Assembly: GCA_003290165.1 (NCBI GenBank)
Contig: QNQO01000508.1
Coordinates: 248,001 to 312,000, forward strand
Length of the DNA stretch: 64,000 nucleotides
Source: Berberis thunbergii
Taxonomy: Eukaryota; Streptophyta; Magnoliopsida; Ranunculales; Berberidaceae
Reading direction: 5' to 3'
Shown: in pieces, positions 11,405 through 23,354 of the stretch
Numbering within the stretch: position 1 is the stretch's first letter
Layout: every line of letters begins with the position of its first letter
Translations under genes and position numbers: made by a program
Notes under the pieces: model-generated
Database searches by the model: none
What the model saw: only the letters and a program-made list of their open reading frames with translations
What the model was told of the DNA's origin: nothing

Positions 11405-12315
11405 GTATTTTATTTAGTGTTTACTTATTTTTATAAATTATAAATTTATTTTTAGTAACTTCAATCAATAATTACAAGACTTGTGACATAATCAAGAGTT
11501 ATAAATTATAAAATACTGATGTTACAATTATCCATTTTAATGTAGTGCTACCTGAAATAAAAACCAGCCTGCATTACACTGTAACTTCCGCTCCTAACTC
11601 ATGCGATCAAGTTCTATGCACTCGTACTTCACAAACATTGCATTCATCATCAAAATCGTAGTTGCCAAACCATCCCCTGCATGATCTGAAAATGGAGCCT
11701 AAAATACCTGGTGTTGTCCTCGGTTGCTGCAGGGTTGAGAGCCAATCCAACTACAGATATAACTGTTGAGATCTGTTTCTAGGATGAGCAATATACACAC
11801 CTATTAAATTGTTGAAAACATAACAAATGTTGTATGAACAACTTCTAAAAACAGAGTTTTCCAGCTACAACAGAAGCATGTATTTTCATGTGGCCAACCA
11901 ATATATGGTCTATATACCATCAGACCGACAGCTTGCCCTCCAGAAACCAGAAACAAAACTTCATAATCCTATGCGAAACAAAGCAAAAACACAGCCATGT
12001 ATTGGCGTTGTTTCTTCCCTTCCCACTGCCAGAAGATAATTCACATCTGTTCTAACTGTTTCACAATCCTGAACCTCCTATTAAAACGAATAAACCATTG
12101 AGCTGCCAGATCACCAACTTCAACACCATTATCGACCAAAAACTAGAAACGAAAACAAAGCCTATGCTAACTCATTACCACCAACAAATTCAACACACTA
12201 ATAAACCCTGCCAATTCTCACTAAAAAGTTCAGTGACTACGCTCAACCAAACGCCCATCAAGCCACTGAATCCAACAACAGTGCAAGAACAAAGTGAAAG
12301 CTTGAAACAAAAGAG
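11405..12315. other. AT-rich sequence, possibly the 3' tail of the minus-strand LINE
   Basis: No coding match. It lies just beyond the RNase H end of the LINE and could hold its 3' untranslated region, but I find no clear poly(A) tail or target duplication that would fix the LINE end. Confidence 0.3.
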
Positions 12316-12964
12316 CTAGACTGCTCGAAAACCGTGACAGCTTCTGGACATTATATATGACGAATATAAGTGGTATTGACACTTATCCAATCTGACCAAG
12401 CCCGCAATCCTGACCGGAAGATTATGCACGCCCAAATACTCTTGACAGTCTTTTCTTTTGAGCCCTATCCGCCAAAGCGTCAAGCACATAGTTAGTTCTC
12501 TATAAATATGGTAGCAAAACACCTCCATTTCTTTCATCAGATTTTTATCTCGCCAAACATTCTCCAAAAGCCAAGGATTTTGTAAATATCTCGAAACCAA
12601 CCACATAACTACCTTTGAATCTGTTTGGACAATCAATTTCTTGTAATCCATTCTTTTACATAAAGCAAGGCCTTCAAGACTGGAAGCACTTCATCACGAT
12701 TATTAGATCATTCACCTAATAATAATTGCTTGCAGCAAGACATAAACCCCTTGCATCCTTGATAATTACTCCTCTTGCAGTTTGTTGTCTCTTGAAGACC
12801 CATCCACATTTAGCGCCACAAAGTCCGTTGGAGGAAAATGCAGATACAATTCTACGTACTTTCTCTGTTGGCCACTGGTATAAGAAGCACCCCAAAGCCA
12901 CTAGAAAAGGCCTGTTAACATATTTTGTTTTAGGGTGATGAAGGAGTTTGCTAGTCTCAAACAC
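12316..12964 (-). pseudogene. LINE C-terminal RNase H (RVT_3-like)
   Basis: Two open stretches (12964-12716 and 12651-12316) carry the plant LINE RNase H signature. FKRQQTARGVIIKDARGLCL matches the beta-strand block after the first catalytic aspartate, and KKLIVQTDSKVVMWLV matches the block with the TDS aspartate. This domain probably degrades the RNA template strand. It is split by stops between 12652 and 12716. Confidence 0.8.
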
Positions 12965-13189
12965 CGCTTAACAGTCATGATCACAAACATATAATTTAAG
13001 TTGCCATTTTCATAAACACCACTTGCACCTCTGTTTCAAATTTTCCATATAAGTAATCATGGTGTTAAAAAGTATAACAGACCCTACTTGCGAAGAAATA
13101 TTACCTCTCTGAAACCACTCCAACAATACCGTTGAAATCTTAGCCGACTTCCTCACATGGACATCAAAGATACCCTCAAAATGTCTCCA

Positions 13190-13370
13190 AACCTTTGTGA
13201 GCTAACCTGCCTTCCAAAAATAAATGCTTCAAAGTTTCAGAATTAGAATAACACAACACTTACATCTCGAAGCTAAATTGAAGCCACACTGGTGTAATTC
13301 CCCATCCATGGGCACGCCCCTCTTCAATAACTTCCACACAAAAACATAAGATTCTAGAACGCGTGCTGAA
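13190..13370 (-). pseudogene. LINE zf-RVT-like region
   Basis: In the minus strand near 13345-13205 I can read FVWKLLKRGVPMDGELHQCG followed by SRCKCC and, one frame over, SETLKHLFLEG. Plant LINEs have this cysteine/histidine region between RT and RNase H. Its role is not known from this sequence. A frameshift lies between the halves. Confidence 0.65.
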
Positions 13371-14175
13371 TAAGCATCCGAGTTTGGAGTCCAAACACAG
13401 GTGTCATCACTTATGATTATTTCCCAAATTCTATCATATCAAAGTCTACTTGCCGATCCTCTAATTTTCCAGGCTAATAACTTCAAAATTTCCATTTTTC
13501 ACCTCCTTCACCGTAGGTCACATCCCCTCATGATAAACTTCCTAGTCTATTAAAAACTGCTACCAAATTCCAGTTTTCTACAAAGAAACTAGAATTACCC
13601 TTACCCATACGCGAAACAAGCATGCCAAGCGACAAACTTCTTGCACTTCATGATTTCCTTTAATAGATAAGAAGTACCAATTTTTCTATTTGATTATGCA
13701 ATGGAATCTCCGCCTTCCAATATTGGAGTTAATCAAATTCAACAGCGCCTTAGCCCAAAATGCTTTAATGACACATACAAATTTTTGACGCCCAATCCTC
13801 CTTCCCCTGAGAAAAACAAATTTTGTCCCATGAACTCATTTTTTCATCAACCTTCCATCACAATCCCCTCCAGAAAATTTTTCTAACAACTTCTGAATCC
13901 TTAAATGATTTTTCTGCGACACACACATAAACTCAAGGTATCGACCGGGTTAGAACTAAGTACATGTTTAATCAGAGTCAGCTCCCACCCAAGGATAGAA
14001 GTTTTGCCTTCCATTCATTTATATACCCTTGAATTTTGTGGACCAGCTCTTCAAGAAAATAATTTACTTATGCCCTGAAAACTTGGAATGCCCAGATACT
14101 TCATGGGAGACCCTTTTATATTGGAAACTTGTATATGTTTTCAATGCAACTACTCATTCCGCTGTAGCTTTTCCT

Positions 14176-15090
14176 CTACCATAAATAGTTTTTTTCTGCA
14201 TTGATTTTTTTCCTTGAGGCCTTACTTAATCTCTCCAAAATTTTAATACAACCAGAAATAGAGGATTTCCTGCCATTAAGAATATCAAGTGTCGTCTGCA
14301 TATAGAAGATGAGTGATAGGCATGCAGGCTCTTGGTGTGTAATAATACCAATGTCTCCCTTGTTAAAAGCCATTTTAAGCCCCCTATTAAGAGCTCTGAC
14401 GCAATAATAAACAACAAGGGGGTAGTGGATCGCTCTGTCTCAGCCCTTGGGATGATCTGAGTAACCACAATATACTCCTGGCAGTAAGACAAAAAATCAC
14501 AATTAGAAATACAATTATATATAATCTGACACACGCTGTTACTAAATCCTAACTTCTGAGCACCGAAAACAAACGCCCATTTTTGCCGGTCATAAGCCTT
14601 CTCCGTGTCAATTTTAAACACCACATTACCACATATGCCGTTGTATTGATGTTTCTAACCAGTTCCTGGGCTAGACCAATATTCTTCACAATTGACCTCC
14701 CTCTCATAAAAGCACCCTGTTCATGGGCCTCAATCTCTAACAACAACAAAGCTAGTTTATTGCAAAGTATTTTACTAAAAATTTTGCAAATGATATTGCA
14801 AAGGCCAATAGGATGAAGTAAAAGAAATAATGTGGGGCATCCAACTTAGGAATCAAGCTATCAAGTTGGCTGAAAAAGCGACGAGAGAGCCTCACCTGCA
14901 AAAATTGAACAGCCGCTACCCATATTGACATACCAACCACCTCCCAGCAAGTCTGAAAAAATCTATAGTAAGCCATCTGAACTTGGTGCACTATTTTTTG
15001 GGATGTCAAAGGTAGATGTTTCACTTCCTCAAAGTCAGGGCTCTTGGTCAATCTTCGCAACTCGAGTTTGAAATAACAGTAGGAATGCAT
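14176..15090 (-). pseudogene. LINE reverse transcriptase
   Basis: The RT palm motif FKIDTEKAYDRQKWAFV lies near 14620-14570. PLLFIIASELL follows near 14410-14380, and the remnant of the catalytic Y-x-D-D-T box near 14310, where two extra bases shift the frame. The LNGRKSSISGCIKILERLS segment follows at 14275-14215. RAETERSTTPLLF stands where functional copies have an RGLRQGDPLSP-type motif. The protein would reverse-transcribe element RNA at the target site. Confidence 0.82.
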
Positions 15091-15699
15091 TCATTGCAGT
15101 TCAAAACCACAATTGATTTACTTGGGAAGTAAGCAATTTTTTAAAGTAAACATTAGCTTCACACAAAATTTCCCGAAGTCTGAAGTTTCCCTACACAGGC
15201 AATTTATCTGTGAGATCACCCTTATTTTTTGCTTGATTTAACTGAGGCAAGAAAATATTTAGTACATGCATCCCCTCCTTATACTCTTTTTCCCCAGATT
15301 GTTGGATCCAATAAAGTTCCTCCTGTTAAGTGCTAATATGTATTCATCCTAAAACGACTCAGGTTACAGCATGCATCCACGTCCCAATTTGCATCTGCAT
15401 TAAAACATTACTTCCAATTGATCCCATCCGACAATAAATGGTTTCCCATTGTTGCTTTTCATCTTTCGAAGTTCTGACTCTGCTAAACATATTTCTAAAC
15501 ACATCTTTGTTCCAATTATTAAGCCTTGCACATAGATTTTAATTTGACATCAATTCTATCAAGTGCCTCATTTCACGTACCTCCATCCCCTAGTTGGATT
15601 CTACTAGTGCCTTAAAGAAGGATGAGTTATCCACATATTTAGGAAATGAAAAAGAGTACACCTGACCTGGACTGCACAGACATTGACACCAGAATAGGG

Positions 15700-16339
15700 G
15701 CATAATCCGAAAAAAAGTATGATGTAGGTGTTCCACCTTCATATTAGACCACTGAGACATCCATTGGCATTTACAAGAACTCTATCCAACCTGGCCCAAT
15801 ACGGTTCTACCTCGCTGTTATTGCACCAGGTGAGCTTTGGTCCAGAAAACCCACAATCTTGCAAACCACAATTTTCAATACAATCTGGAAAATATGTCAT
15901 GCTAACAACTGACGGCGCAACCCCTACCTTTTCTTGTTACTAATTAAAGCATTAAATTCCTCCACCATCCAAGAAGGTCGCACTGAGTAGCAAGGTTGTC
16001 CAAAGATCCATAACTCATTTAACTCTCTATGGAACATTTAGCATAAACAAAAGAATCATAAACATTCGAGAACTAGAATTTGTTACCTTGCAATGTATTA
16101 ACTGATCCGACATTTCTACCACAGAAACCACCAATCCGATGCCCAGAATATCCAAATCTTGCACCGACGCTTCATTAGAATAGAATTATGAAGTCTAATT
16201 TTGTTTCCAATCTCAAGTATCTCCTAGCTTCAATCATTGGCTCCACTAACATAATAATTCTAACATTACACTCCGCAACCATTCTTTTTAATTGACTTTT
16301 AGTGGCTCTATTCCCAACTCCACGAGAATTCCAAAACAT
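15700..16339 (-). pseudogene. LINE endonuclease (EEP family) remnant
   Basis: It begins at the ATG at 16339 with MFWNSRGVGNRATKSQLKRM, the usual NxRG start of plant LINE endonucleases, followed by IIMLVEPMIE. Near 15870-15740 there is DCGFSGPKLTWCNNSE and WARLDRVLVN, matching the C-terminal endonuclease block. Many stops and shifts separate the pieces. The enzyme would nick target DNA for target-primed reverse transcription. Confidence 0.75.
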
Positions 16340-16962
16340 TATATTGTCAATCATTATTGACCTCGGAAGATGTGAAGCCCCTAGACATGTTATGAGAAGC
16401 TAGAGGAATCACCATTTTGACTTTCTTCTTCCTTTTACCACTATGTTAACCATCTGAACTTGTTCCCAACTCCAAATCTCTAATTGAAGTAGCTTGAGGC
16501 CACTTCTGAGTCTGATTCCACTCCTCACTATCTCACTTACAGTTCAAATGTGTTAATATTAATTTTCTTTTTCTTTAATCTACAACTTCCTCGATCAAGC
16601 TATAGCTTTTTCTAGGATATCACACATGTTACATTATCACCAGTTTCAACTTTTACCAATTTCATCGCAAATCAATTTTTCGTCTTCCTTACTGCTAGCG
16701 AGTTTGCCGCCAACAGTGATGAACTCACCTGCTCTACGAACAACAGCCACTGACTGCTTCTCATTCGACACCAAGCCTACCGGATCCACCTTCTCGTTTA
16801 CTGCCTCCTGCCCAGAAAAACTTCATGCGAATCCGCTACATGCTCAGCTTGAACAAACTCTTTCAATGCCACTACTCGTATACCTTGTCACCTTACAATT
16901 CGCTTGAAGTTATTCAATCTCTTCTCATCAAAGTTCTTCTCTACCACACCCTGCACCTTCCC

Positions 16963-18078
16963 TTAATCCAGCTTATTCAAACCAAGTGAAGACTCTGTTT
17001 CTGTGTCACACTCTGTGGCCTGTACGGTTTCTATTATAGCACCATGTTCACGAGATGTTTTATGCCCTGATATAGCTTTCAAATTTAAATTTTCTGGCGA
17101 CACTTCCTTTCCTGGTTCAGTTAATACTCCCTTGTCCTCATCCTGATCTAACTCGGCTAGGACGTTAAACGAATTAGCAAACAACCCTTCATCCTTCCTT
17201 TTCTCATTAGGAGTAGTAACACCAGTCACGGTGTTTTCCTGTGTACCATTCTGACTCAGAATTTTCTCGCCTCTATTGGTTTTTGCTCCACTAACGCCAA
17301 CTTGATCCAATTTCTTCCTCTTCTCCTTGCTTACAGGTCTGTAAACTTGCTTGACCTCCCCCACCTTCTTTTGATTTAATTTCTCTTCTATAGTAAGAGC
17401 TTGTATATTCTGTTCGTCCCCTTGCCTTCTGTTTTTTCCTGTCTTCTACTTCACCTTGCCCATCTTTTTTACGCCCCGCCCTTCGTCTGCATTTTGAATC
17501 AATGTGCCCTATCATAGCACAATATTCACAATACTTAAATTCTAGATACCCAATTATTTGCCAAAAATCATTGGTTCTTGAAAAATCTAACCAAATTTTA
17601 TTTGGAAGTTCAATCGACAAATCCATCTCCACAAACATTTGTTCTACGTTTGGCCTCGTTAATCCATGCGTGCGGTCATCAATCCTAAAAAAGGACCTAA
17701 TTGAATCACCTACTCTTTCAAGTATAGCGGATGAAAAAACTATAATGGAAGATTCACTAAATCCACCCACAAAGGCGCAAGAACCGGATCTTTTCTGAGG
17801 CTTAAACCCTGATGCCATCTAAAAGCTTTGAATCTTACCCCCATAATCATATATGAGTCATGCGATAACACTTTCTTGACTTCCTACTCATCCTCGAATC
17901 TCACCAGAACATGCCACGGGTCTAATCTCCCCTCATAACTAGAAAATTTAATAACGATAACAGATCTTTCAACATAGTTTTCACCCCGTTTTGCTTCAGA
18001 AATATTCATGGACAATGCCGGACTTCCTTCCTTGCGAAACCGAGTCCCCTTCATAGGTTCCTCGTCAATGATAACCGT
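16963..18078 (-). pseudogene. LINE ORF1-like protein with DUF4283-like part and CCHC knuckle
   Basis: The stretch 17818-17291 contains DRTHGLTRPNVEQMFVEMDL, then IWLDFSRTNDFWQIIGYLEF and a perfect zinc knuckle CEYCAMIGHIDSKC (about 17530-17490), followed by a basic lysine-rich region. An upstream piece (18078-17884) continues the same protein in another frame, and a downstream acidic, low-complexity stretch (17364-16963) precedes the endonuclease. Such ORF1 proteins bind the element RNA. The apparent start codon near 18087 comes from the neighbouring repeat and is not the true start. Confidence 0.75.
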
Positions 18079-19160
18079 TTGGACCAAGACAACTTCTCCA
18101 CGGCTTAACTCCTCTTCGGGATGAAACTTATTTTATTATAGAAGTTTACTTCATTCGAACAAAGACGACTTCTCCACAGCTTAAATCCTCGTCAGGATTA
18201 AGTTTATTATAGGAGTCTAGTCCGTTCTGAACAAGACAACTTCTCTGTTGCTTAATTCCTCTTCAAGAATTAAGTCAACATTAATATATAAGTCTAGTCC
18301 GTTCGGACTAAGACAACTTCTCCACTACTTAACTCATCTTCAGGATTAAGGTTACTTTATTATAGAAGTCTAGTCTATTCGGACCAAGTTGACTTCTCCA
18401 CATCTTAACTCCCCTTTCAGGATTAAGTTTACTTTATTATAAAAGTCTAGTCCGTTCAGCCAAGACGACTTATCTGCATATTAACTCCTTTTAAGGATTA
18501 AATCAACATTATTATAGAAGTCTAGTCTATTCAGACCAAAACGACTTCTCCACAACTTAACTCATCTTCAGGATTAAGCTTACTTTATTATAGAAGTCTA
18601 GTCTGTTCGAACCAAAAAGACGACTTTTTCTGCAGCTTAATTCCTATTCAGGATTCAATCAACATTATTATAGAAGTCTAGTCTGTTCGGACCAAGACGA
18701 CTTCTCCACAACTTAACTCCTCTTCAGGATTAAGCTTACTTTATTATATAAGTTTTGTCCATTTGGACCATGACGACTTCCCTGCAGCTTAATTGCCCTT
18801 TATAATTAAGTCTGCATTATTATAGAAGTCTAGTCCATTCGGACCAAGATGATTTCTTCACAACTTAACTCCTTTTCAAAATTAAGTCAACATTATTATA
18901 GGAGTCTAGTCTGTTTGGAGCAAGACGACTTCTTTGCAGCTTAATTCCTTTTCAAAATTAAGTCGACTTTATTATAGAAGTCTAGTCCATTCGGACCAAG
19001 ACGACGTCTCCACATCTTAATTCCTCTTCAAGATTAAGCTTACTTTAATATAGAAGTTTAGTCGTTTGGACCAAGATAACTTCAATGCAGCCCAACTCCT
19101 ATTCAGGATTAAGTTTATTTTATTATAAAGGCCTAGTCCGTTCAGACCAAGGAGACTTCA
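18079..19160. repeat. 76-bp tandem repeat array (about 14 copies)
   Basis: The anchor AGTCTAG recurs at 18214, 18291, 18367, 18444, 18519 and 18595, then at the same spacing to about 19120, giving a period of 75-77 bp. A palindromic segment is present in most monomers: GAAGTC, a short spacer, TCCGTTCGGA, another spacer, GACTTC. The copies are imperfect. The array sits between the LINE and the antisense ORF of a Tat-lineage element, the place where these elements often carry tandem subrepeats. Confidence 0.9.
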
Positions 19161-19299
19161 GTCCTAACTAAGTTCCACTTCTAATCAAGGTGGCATAAAT
19201 GATCTAAGTCCAGTCACAACTAAAAAGTCTTGGCAAGTTATTGATCTGAACGACCTCATCTGAATAAGATCAAGATAACAAGTGTGAAAATAAAAAATA

Positions 19300-22084
19300 T
19301 GAGACAAAGAAAATGTGATCCTCATTAATAAAAAGAATGTTCATTACAATAACTTCGCTAATTAGTGGGACTAGGTTTAGAAAAACTAGACTTAGTATGG
19401 GCAGACGAAGAGGGTCAGTGGCGAGCTCTGGAACGTAAGGATCGGCAACAGATTATATGACATTAGGACCAATGGCAGACTCAGGGATAATCATATCATC
19501 TTTAGGGCCACCAAAATAAGGGAAAAATTCATCCACTTCCTCAAAATGCCAAAATTCCCTATAACCAGATAAGTTCAAGTCCTCGTCATCTTGCTCGATA
19601 AAATTAAGTAGTTATTGCCTCCTTACGACAACCTTACTGAATTGAAAGGTATCAGCAATCTCGAGGAGCTCATTCTCTTGAGTTTCCCACTGCACCTTCT
19701 AGGTGATTAACTCCTCATTTGCCCTGGCTAGTTTGTCTTCACAATCCACTAGCTTACGATCAACCTCTCCACGATTTGCCCGTTAAGAATTCAGCTTCTC
19801 GGTGACATGGAACACCTGCACCTCAGACTCTTCTTGAAGACATTTCTCAAAGAATTTAGCTTCTCGGTGACACGGAACATCTGCACCTCAGTATGTTCCA
19901 CTTCCAAAGCACTCTGAGCGTCAGCAACAACCTTTAAAGTAGAATCTAGCTAGTCAGCCATCATGGTCTGCTCAGCCACCAACTTGTGTTGACTCTCTTG
20001 AACATCTTTTAGCCCCGCCCTTAGATCAAACTCTCTTAGACTTAGACTTCTTTTAGATGAGTCTGCAAGTTGGACTGAGCAGCCAACACCTTGTCCATAT
20101 TTTCATGTGCCTCAGTCAACTGAGTTCCAAGATTGGATTGCACAGCGAACTACTTTTCTAGAGAATCCACCTTGAGGAGAGCGTCTCTGAGCTGTAACTA
20201 CTGCTCAACAAACACCTTTTCCAAAGCGTAAACTCTGCCCTATGCAGTTTATACTTAAGTTCCCATCATTCTAGCATAGTTCAAGTAGGCCATTCCTTGA
20301 TTAGAAAAACATACAAAGTTGTGAACACTAAATATGGCAGGAAACAAAACATAAGTCAGACTAAAAGACAATTGCTAACTTACCAGCATCATGTGTTTTT
20401 GTCCCTAAACAAAGGTGATCCCCACAGTTCCCTCTACCAGTGGTGCTCGGTGGACCAACCAAGAGAACTAGTCCTTCATATGTTGGATGGAACCTGCTTT
20501 GTGGTCTACCTCATGATGCCAGGTATGTTTTCCATCAGAGCCAATATGGAGAGTGCCCGAAGGGAGAAAATTAACTCGATCGTCAACATGGAGGATCTTG
20601 GGGTCAGTTCGACTCCTTCTCTTGAGATGTCTGGAGAGGGGGAAACTCAGCAACACCTTTTCCCTTGACAACAGCAGAAGGTGAAAAAGTTGAGCTAATC
20701 AAGTCTTGTGGGTCTGGATGAAAAGATGGGGACTTAGGCAAACACTCAGTCCGCGGATCAATCCTAAGCACTAGACACGATAAGGTCGACCCCACCTCAC
20801 AAACCCTTGGATTCACGGGCTAATCATGGGAAGAGACTCCCAAAGTGGACTGCCCAGCTCCGGAAATGGCAGAAAATCTAAGTGCAAACTAAAGAAGTTT
20901 GTCAGAAGCAATATCAGCTTGCTCGGTGCTCATCTCGATGGGATTGTCTATCCCAATAAGGAGAGACATTTCCTCCTCTATGGCAGTCAGCGGAGCATGC
21001 TCAATAGAAGCTTTTATAGCCTTCTTAAAAGGACTATCCAACTCAGTCGTCACATCTTAACTCTTATGACTAGGAACTACAACCATGGCGTGTTCCACAA
21101 GCTCCCTCTTCTGGGCGGTTAGTAAAATAGGATGAGCAGTCTAGGCAACTCCAGTCTTGATCTTTTTGGACTGACAAATGGGATAAATAAGTCCTTTTAG
21201 AACCTTTATCTTAGAAGGGTTAAACATCTTGATTATTTTCCTATTATTCGGTTCAAATGCTCGAACCTTGTCTCAGAAGACGAGCCCACCGAAGCAGCCA
21301 GAGTTCGCCTCATACGATCAGTCCCCTTGGAGAAAATATGTCGCTCTGTCTGATGTTCTCTGGTGTGAGAACATCCATAAAAGGCATCAATGGCCGAACA
21401 CGAAATTTAGCCTTCACATGTTGCTCGCCACGAAAGAGAATAACAGAGTCATGTTCCCCTAATTGTGAACAATCAACAAGTAAAGCAACAACAAATATTA
21501 TATTAAAAGCCGAAACAAAAGCAATATAGCGAACTTACTCAGATCTCTGAAGCTGCGAATGATCAATTGTCTATCAAAAGTGAAGTACCCGGATCTAACG
21601 GAAGCAAAGAAATAGTCCTTCTGCCAATTTTTTAAGTTTTCTGGAAGATCACCCAGACAAGAGGGCTTCTTAGAAAGCATATCCCCTAATGATTCATCCT
21701 GATGGAAGTTAGTGAATGAAACAACTTCGTTGACAGATGAAATCCCAACCTCCTACGCCCTGATAGCGTTGCAATCAAGATCCTCTGCCTATTGACGACA
21801 TCTAGGATGGGGGAATACCATGGCATGACAGAAAATGCTAAATGGCGTCAAGGACTTGGAAGCGCAAACCAGCTTTGAACTTGGTCTTGTACAGATAGAC
21901 GTACCCCTCTCTCGGACAAGTCTAAAACTCACCTTCCACAGGGAGCCGACAACTTCAGAGTATCAGGAATCTAATACTTTCTGCGAAACTTGACCAGGTT
22001 CACCTCCATCATCAACGACTCCCTAAAGAAGTCAAGGCAAGTCGTATATCGATCTTGCGGAAAAATGGATTTTTCTCTAGACAT
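19300..22084 (-). pseudogene. antisense ORF of Tat-1 (Transposase_28-like, coiled-coil), decayed
   Basis: The minus-strand reading starts at ATG 22084 with MSREKSIFPQDRY. It continues through LKLSAP, YLYKTKFKAGLRF and RILIATLSGRRRLGF and then SCLGDLPENLKNWQKDYFFA (about 21650-21600). These resemble the plant 'putative gypsy type transposon' family (Pfam Transposase_28), which despite the name is not a DNA transposase. The rest (about 20900-19600) reads as glutamine-, leucine- and glutamate-rich coiled-coil sequence. Many stops are present. The function of these extra ORFs is unknown. The copy at 48170-50090 is a homologue. Confidence 0.65.
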
Positions 22085-22270
22085 GATTGGAGAATGAAGG
22101 TTTGCACTTGATCCGGCTTGGAAAATTTGAAGATGTAGATTAGTTCAAAGCTCTGGGAAGTAGAAAATCAAACTCCCCAAATCACGCTTATATAGGCTTG
22201 ACGTGTGGGGAAAAGCATCACCCAACTGCAACATCAGCATTAACTACAACGCACGAAGCCGAAAAGACAC

Positions 22271-22988
22271 TGAAATATGACATCATGGCCATAACACGAG
22301 CCCCCACGTACAAAGTTAGTAGCCTTATACGCAACCCACTAATAAGGGAGAGTAACTGATGAAACATCAAAACAATGACCCAACCATAGCCAAACACGTG
22401 GCACGAATCAACCCTAATAGAGGAGGCCCAGACAGACCAGGACCAAGAAGCCTAATCCATATTAGGCCCAATTTAGGTCCAAGTTCATTTCTATTCAGCT
22501 TGTAAATCAGGTGCCCAAACCCAGATTATGTGAGTCCAATGCGGTATGAATCTAGGTGTTTGGCCCAGGACAATAAGGCCCAAATACAAATCCCAGCAGG
22601 TGGAAGGTATACTTATGCTACTATCAGTCCAATCAACCATTGAGTCCTAAAGAGAGCCAAGTGCTAAAGAAGAATTAGCCATGGGCAGATGAAAAGCCCT
22701 AAGTGGACATAACTTAATGAGGGAAGATCCTAAGCGAGATTTCCTCCCTTCGTCACACATTCACAGGCAGAGTAAATGAAGGAGTGAAACACTCTCATTA
22801 TATAAGGTGGACAAAACGGATGAGAAAAGTACACTTATGCAACTCTAATTTTATCAGTCTATCTCCATCCTTGTTCAAGTGCTTGACTTTACAATCAGAG
22901 TGTCTTTGACCGCCAAAACGATGGTATTTTGTTCACCACTATTCATCTTTGCAGGTCAAAATCAACAAGCATGGATTTGGGCGCATCA
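22271..22988 (+). repeat. 3' LTR of Tat-1
   Basis: It starts TGAAATATGACATCATGG and ends GGGCGCATCA. Blocks such as GCCCAGGACAATAA, TCCTAAA.AGAGCCAAGTGCT and TCCCT.CGTCAC are shared with the solo LTR at 52422-53012, which fixes both boundaries fairly well. A promoter-like TTATATAAGG lies near 22798. Confidence 0.75.
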
Positions 22989-23354
22989 ATAGCCTTCCAG
23001 AGGTATTAGAAAAAAAAGTTGATATGTAATGGAACACCTTGCAAAGTAAGGCATCAAGTGTTTCACACCACCTAAAATATTGTCCCACGCCACCATGTCA
23101 ATTTTTTTCTCTCCCACACCACCTACTCTTTTTTCCCACACCACCACTTCTCTCTAACACCACCAATAAAAACTCAATTTAAATTTTCTCCCTGCCCCCT
23201 TTATTCATCTTCTTCCCTTCCCTCTCTTCTCCATCAGACGCCACCATCACCCTGCCATTATCATCACCACCGCCACTTCTCTCCCTTCCGTCACTGCCAC
23301 CTTTCTCTCTCTTTTCTCCATCTAGAACCACCGCCACCGCTCTCACTCTCTTTG
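22989..23354. other. CACCA-rich low-complexity sequence
   Basis: Repeated CACACCACC and CCACCGCCACC motifs and pyrimidine tracts, without a credible coding frame. It borders the foldback-like element and may be its outer flank. Confidence 0.4.

Larger units (their letters stand above)
12316..18078 (-). mobile_element. L1-type LINE (non-LTR retrotransposon), heavily decayed
   Basis: On the minus strand, from high to low coordinates, one can read an ORF1-like protein with a CCHC knuckle, an apurinic-type endonuclease, a reverse transcriptase, a zf-RVT-like cysteine/histidine region and a C-terminal RNase H. This is the standard order of plant L1-like LINEs with a terminal RNase H. Stops and frameshifts occur throughout. 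The 5' end abuts the 76-bp tandem array at 18079, so the element is either 5'-truncated or inserted into that array. The 3' end is not defined. Confidence 0.88.
18079..22988 (+). mobile_element. 3' half of a Tat-lineage gypsy element (Tat-1)
   Basis: The order is tandem array, antisense ORF (22084 down to about 19300), LTR (22271-22988). It is the same as the right half of the fuller element at 41336-50907. No gag, pol or 5' LTR of this copy is present. The left side is replaced by the LINE, so the element has lost its 5' half by deletion or rearrangement. Lineage is inferred from this architecture and from the LTR, which resembles the solo LTR at 52422-53012. Confidence 0.75.

Noticed and set aside
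18079..19160. Regularly spaced repeats suggestive of a CRISPR array
   Set aside because: The whole 76-bp unit is repeated without unique spacers, there are no cas genes, and the setting is a plant retrotransposon.
19300..22084. A DNA transposase gene (from the family name Transposase_28)
   Set aside because: The name is historical. The protein sits antisense inside Tat-lineage gypsy elements and has no visible transposase catalytic motif.
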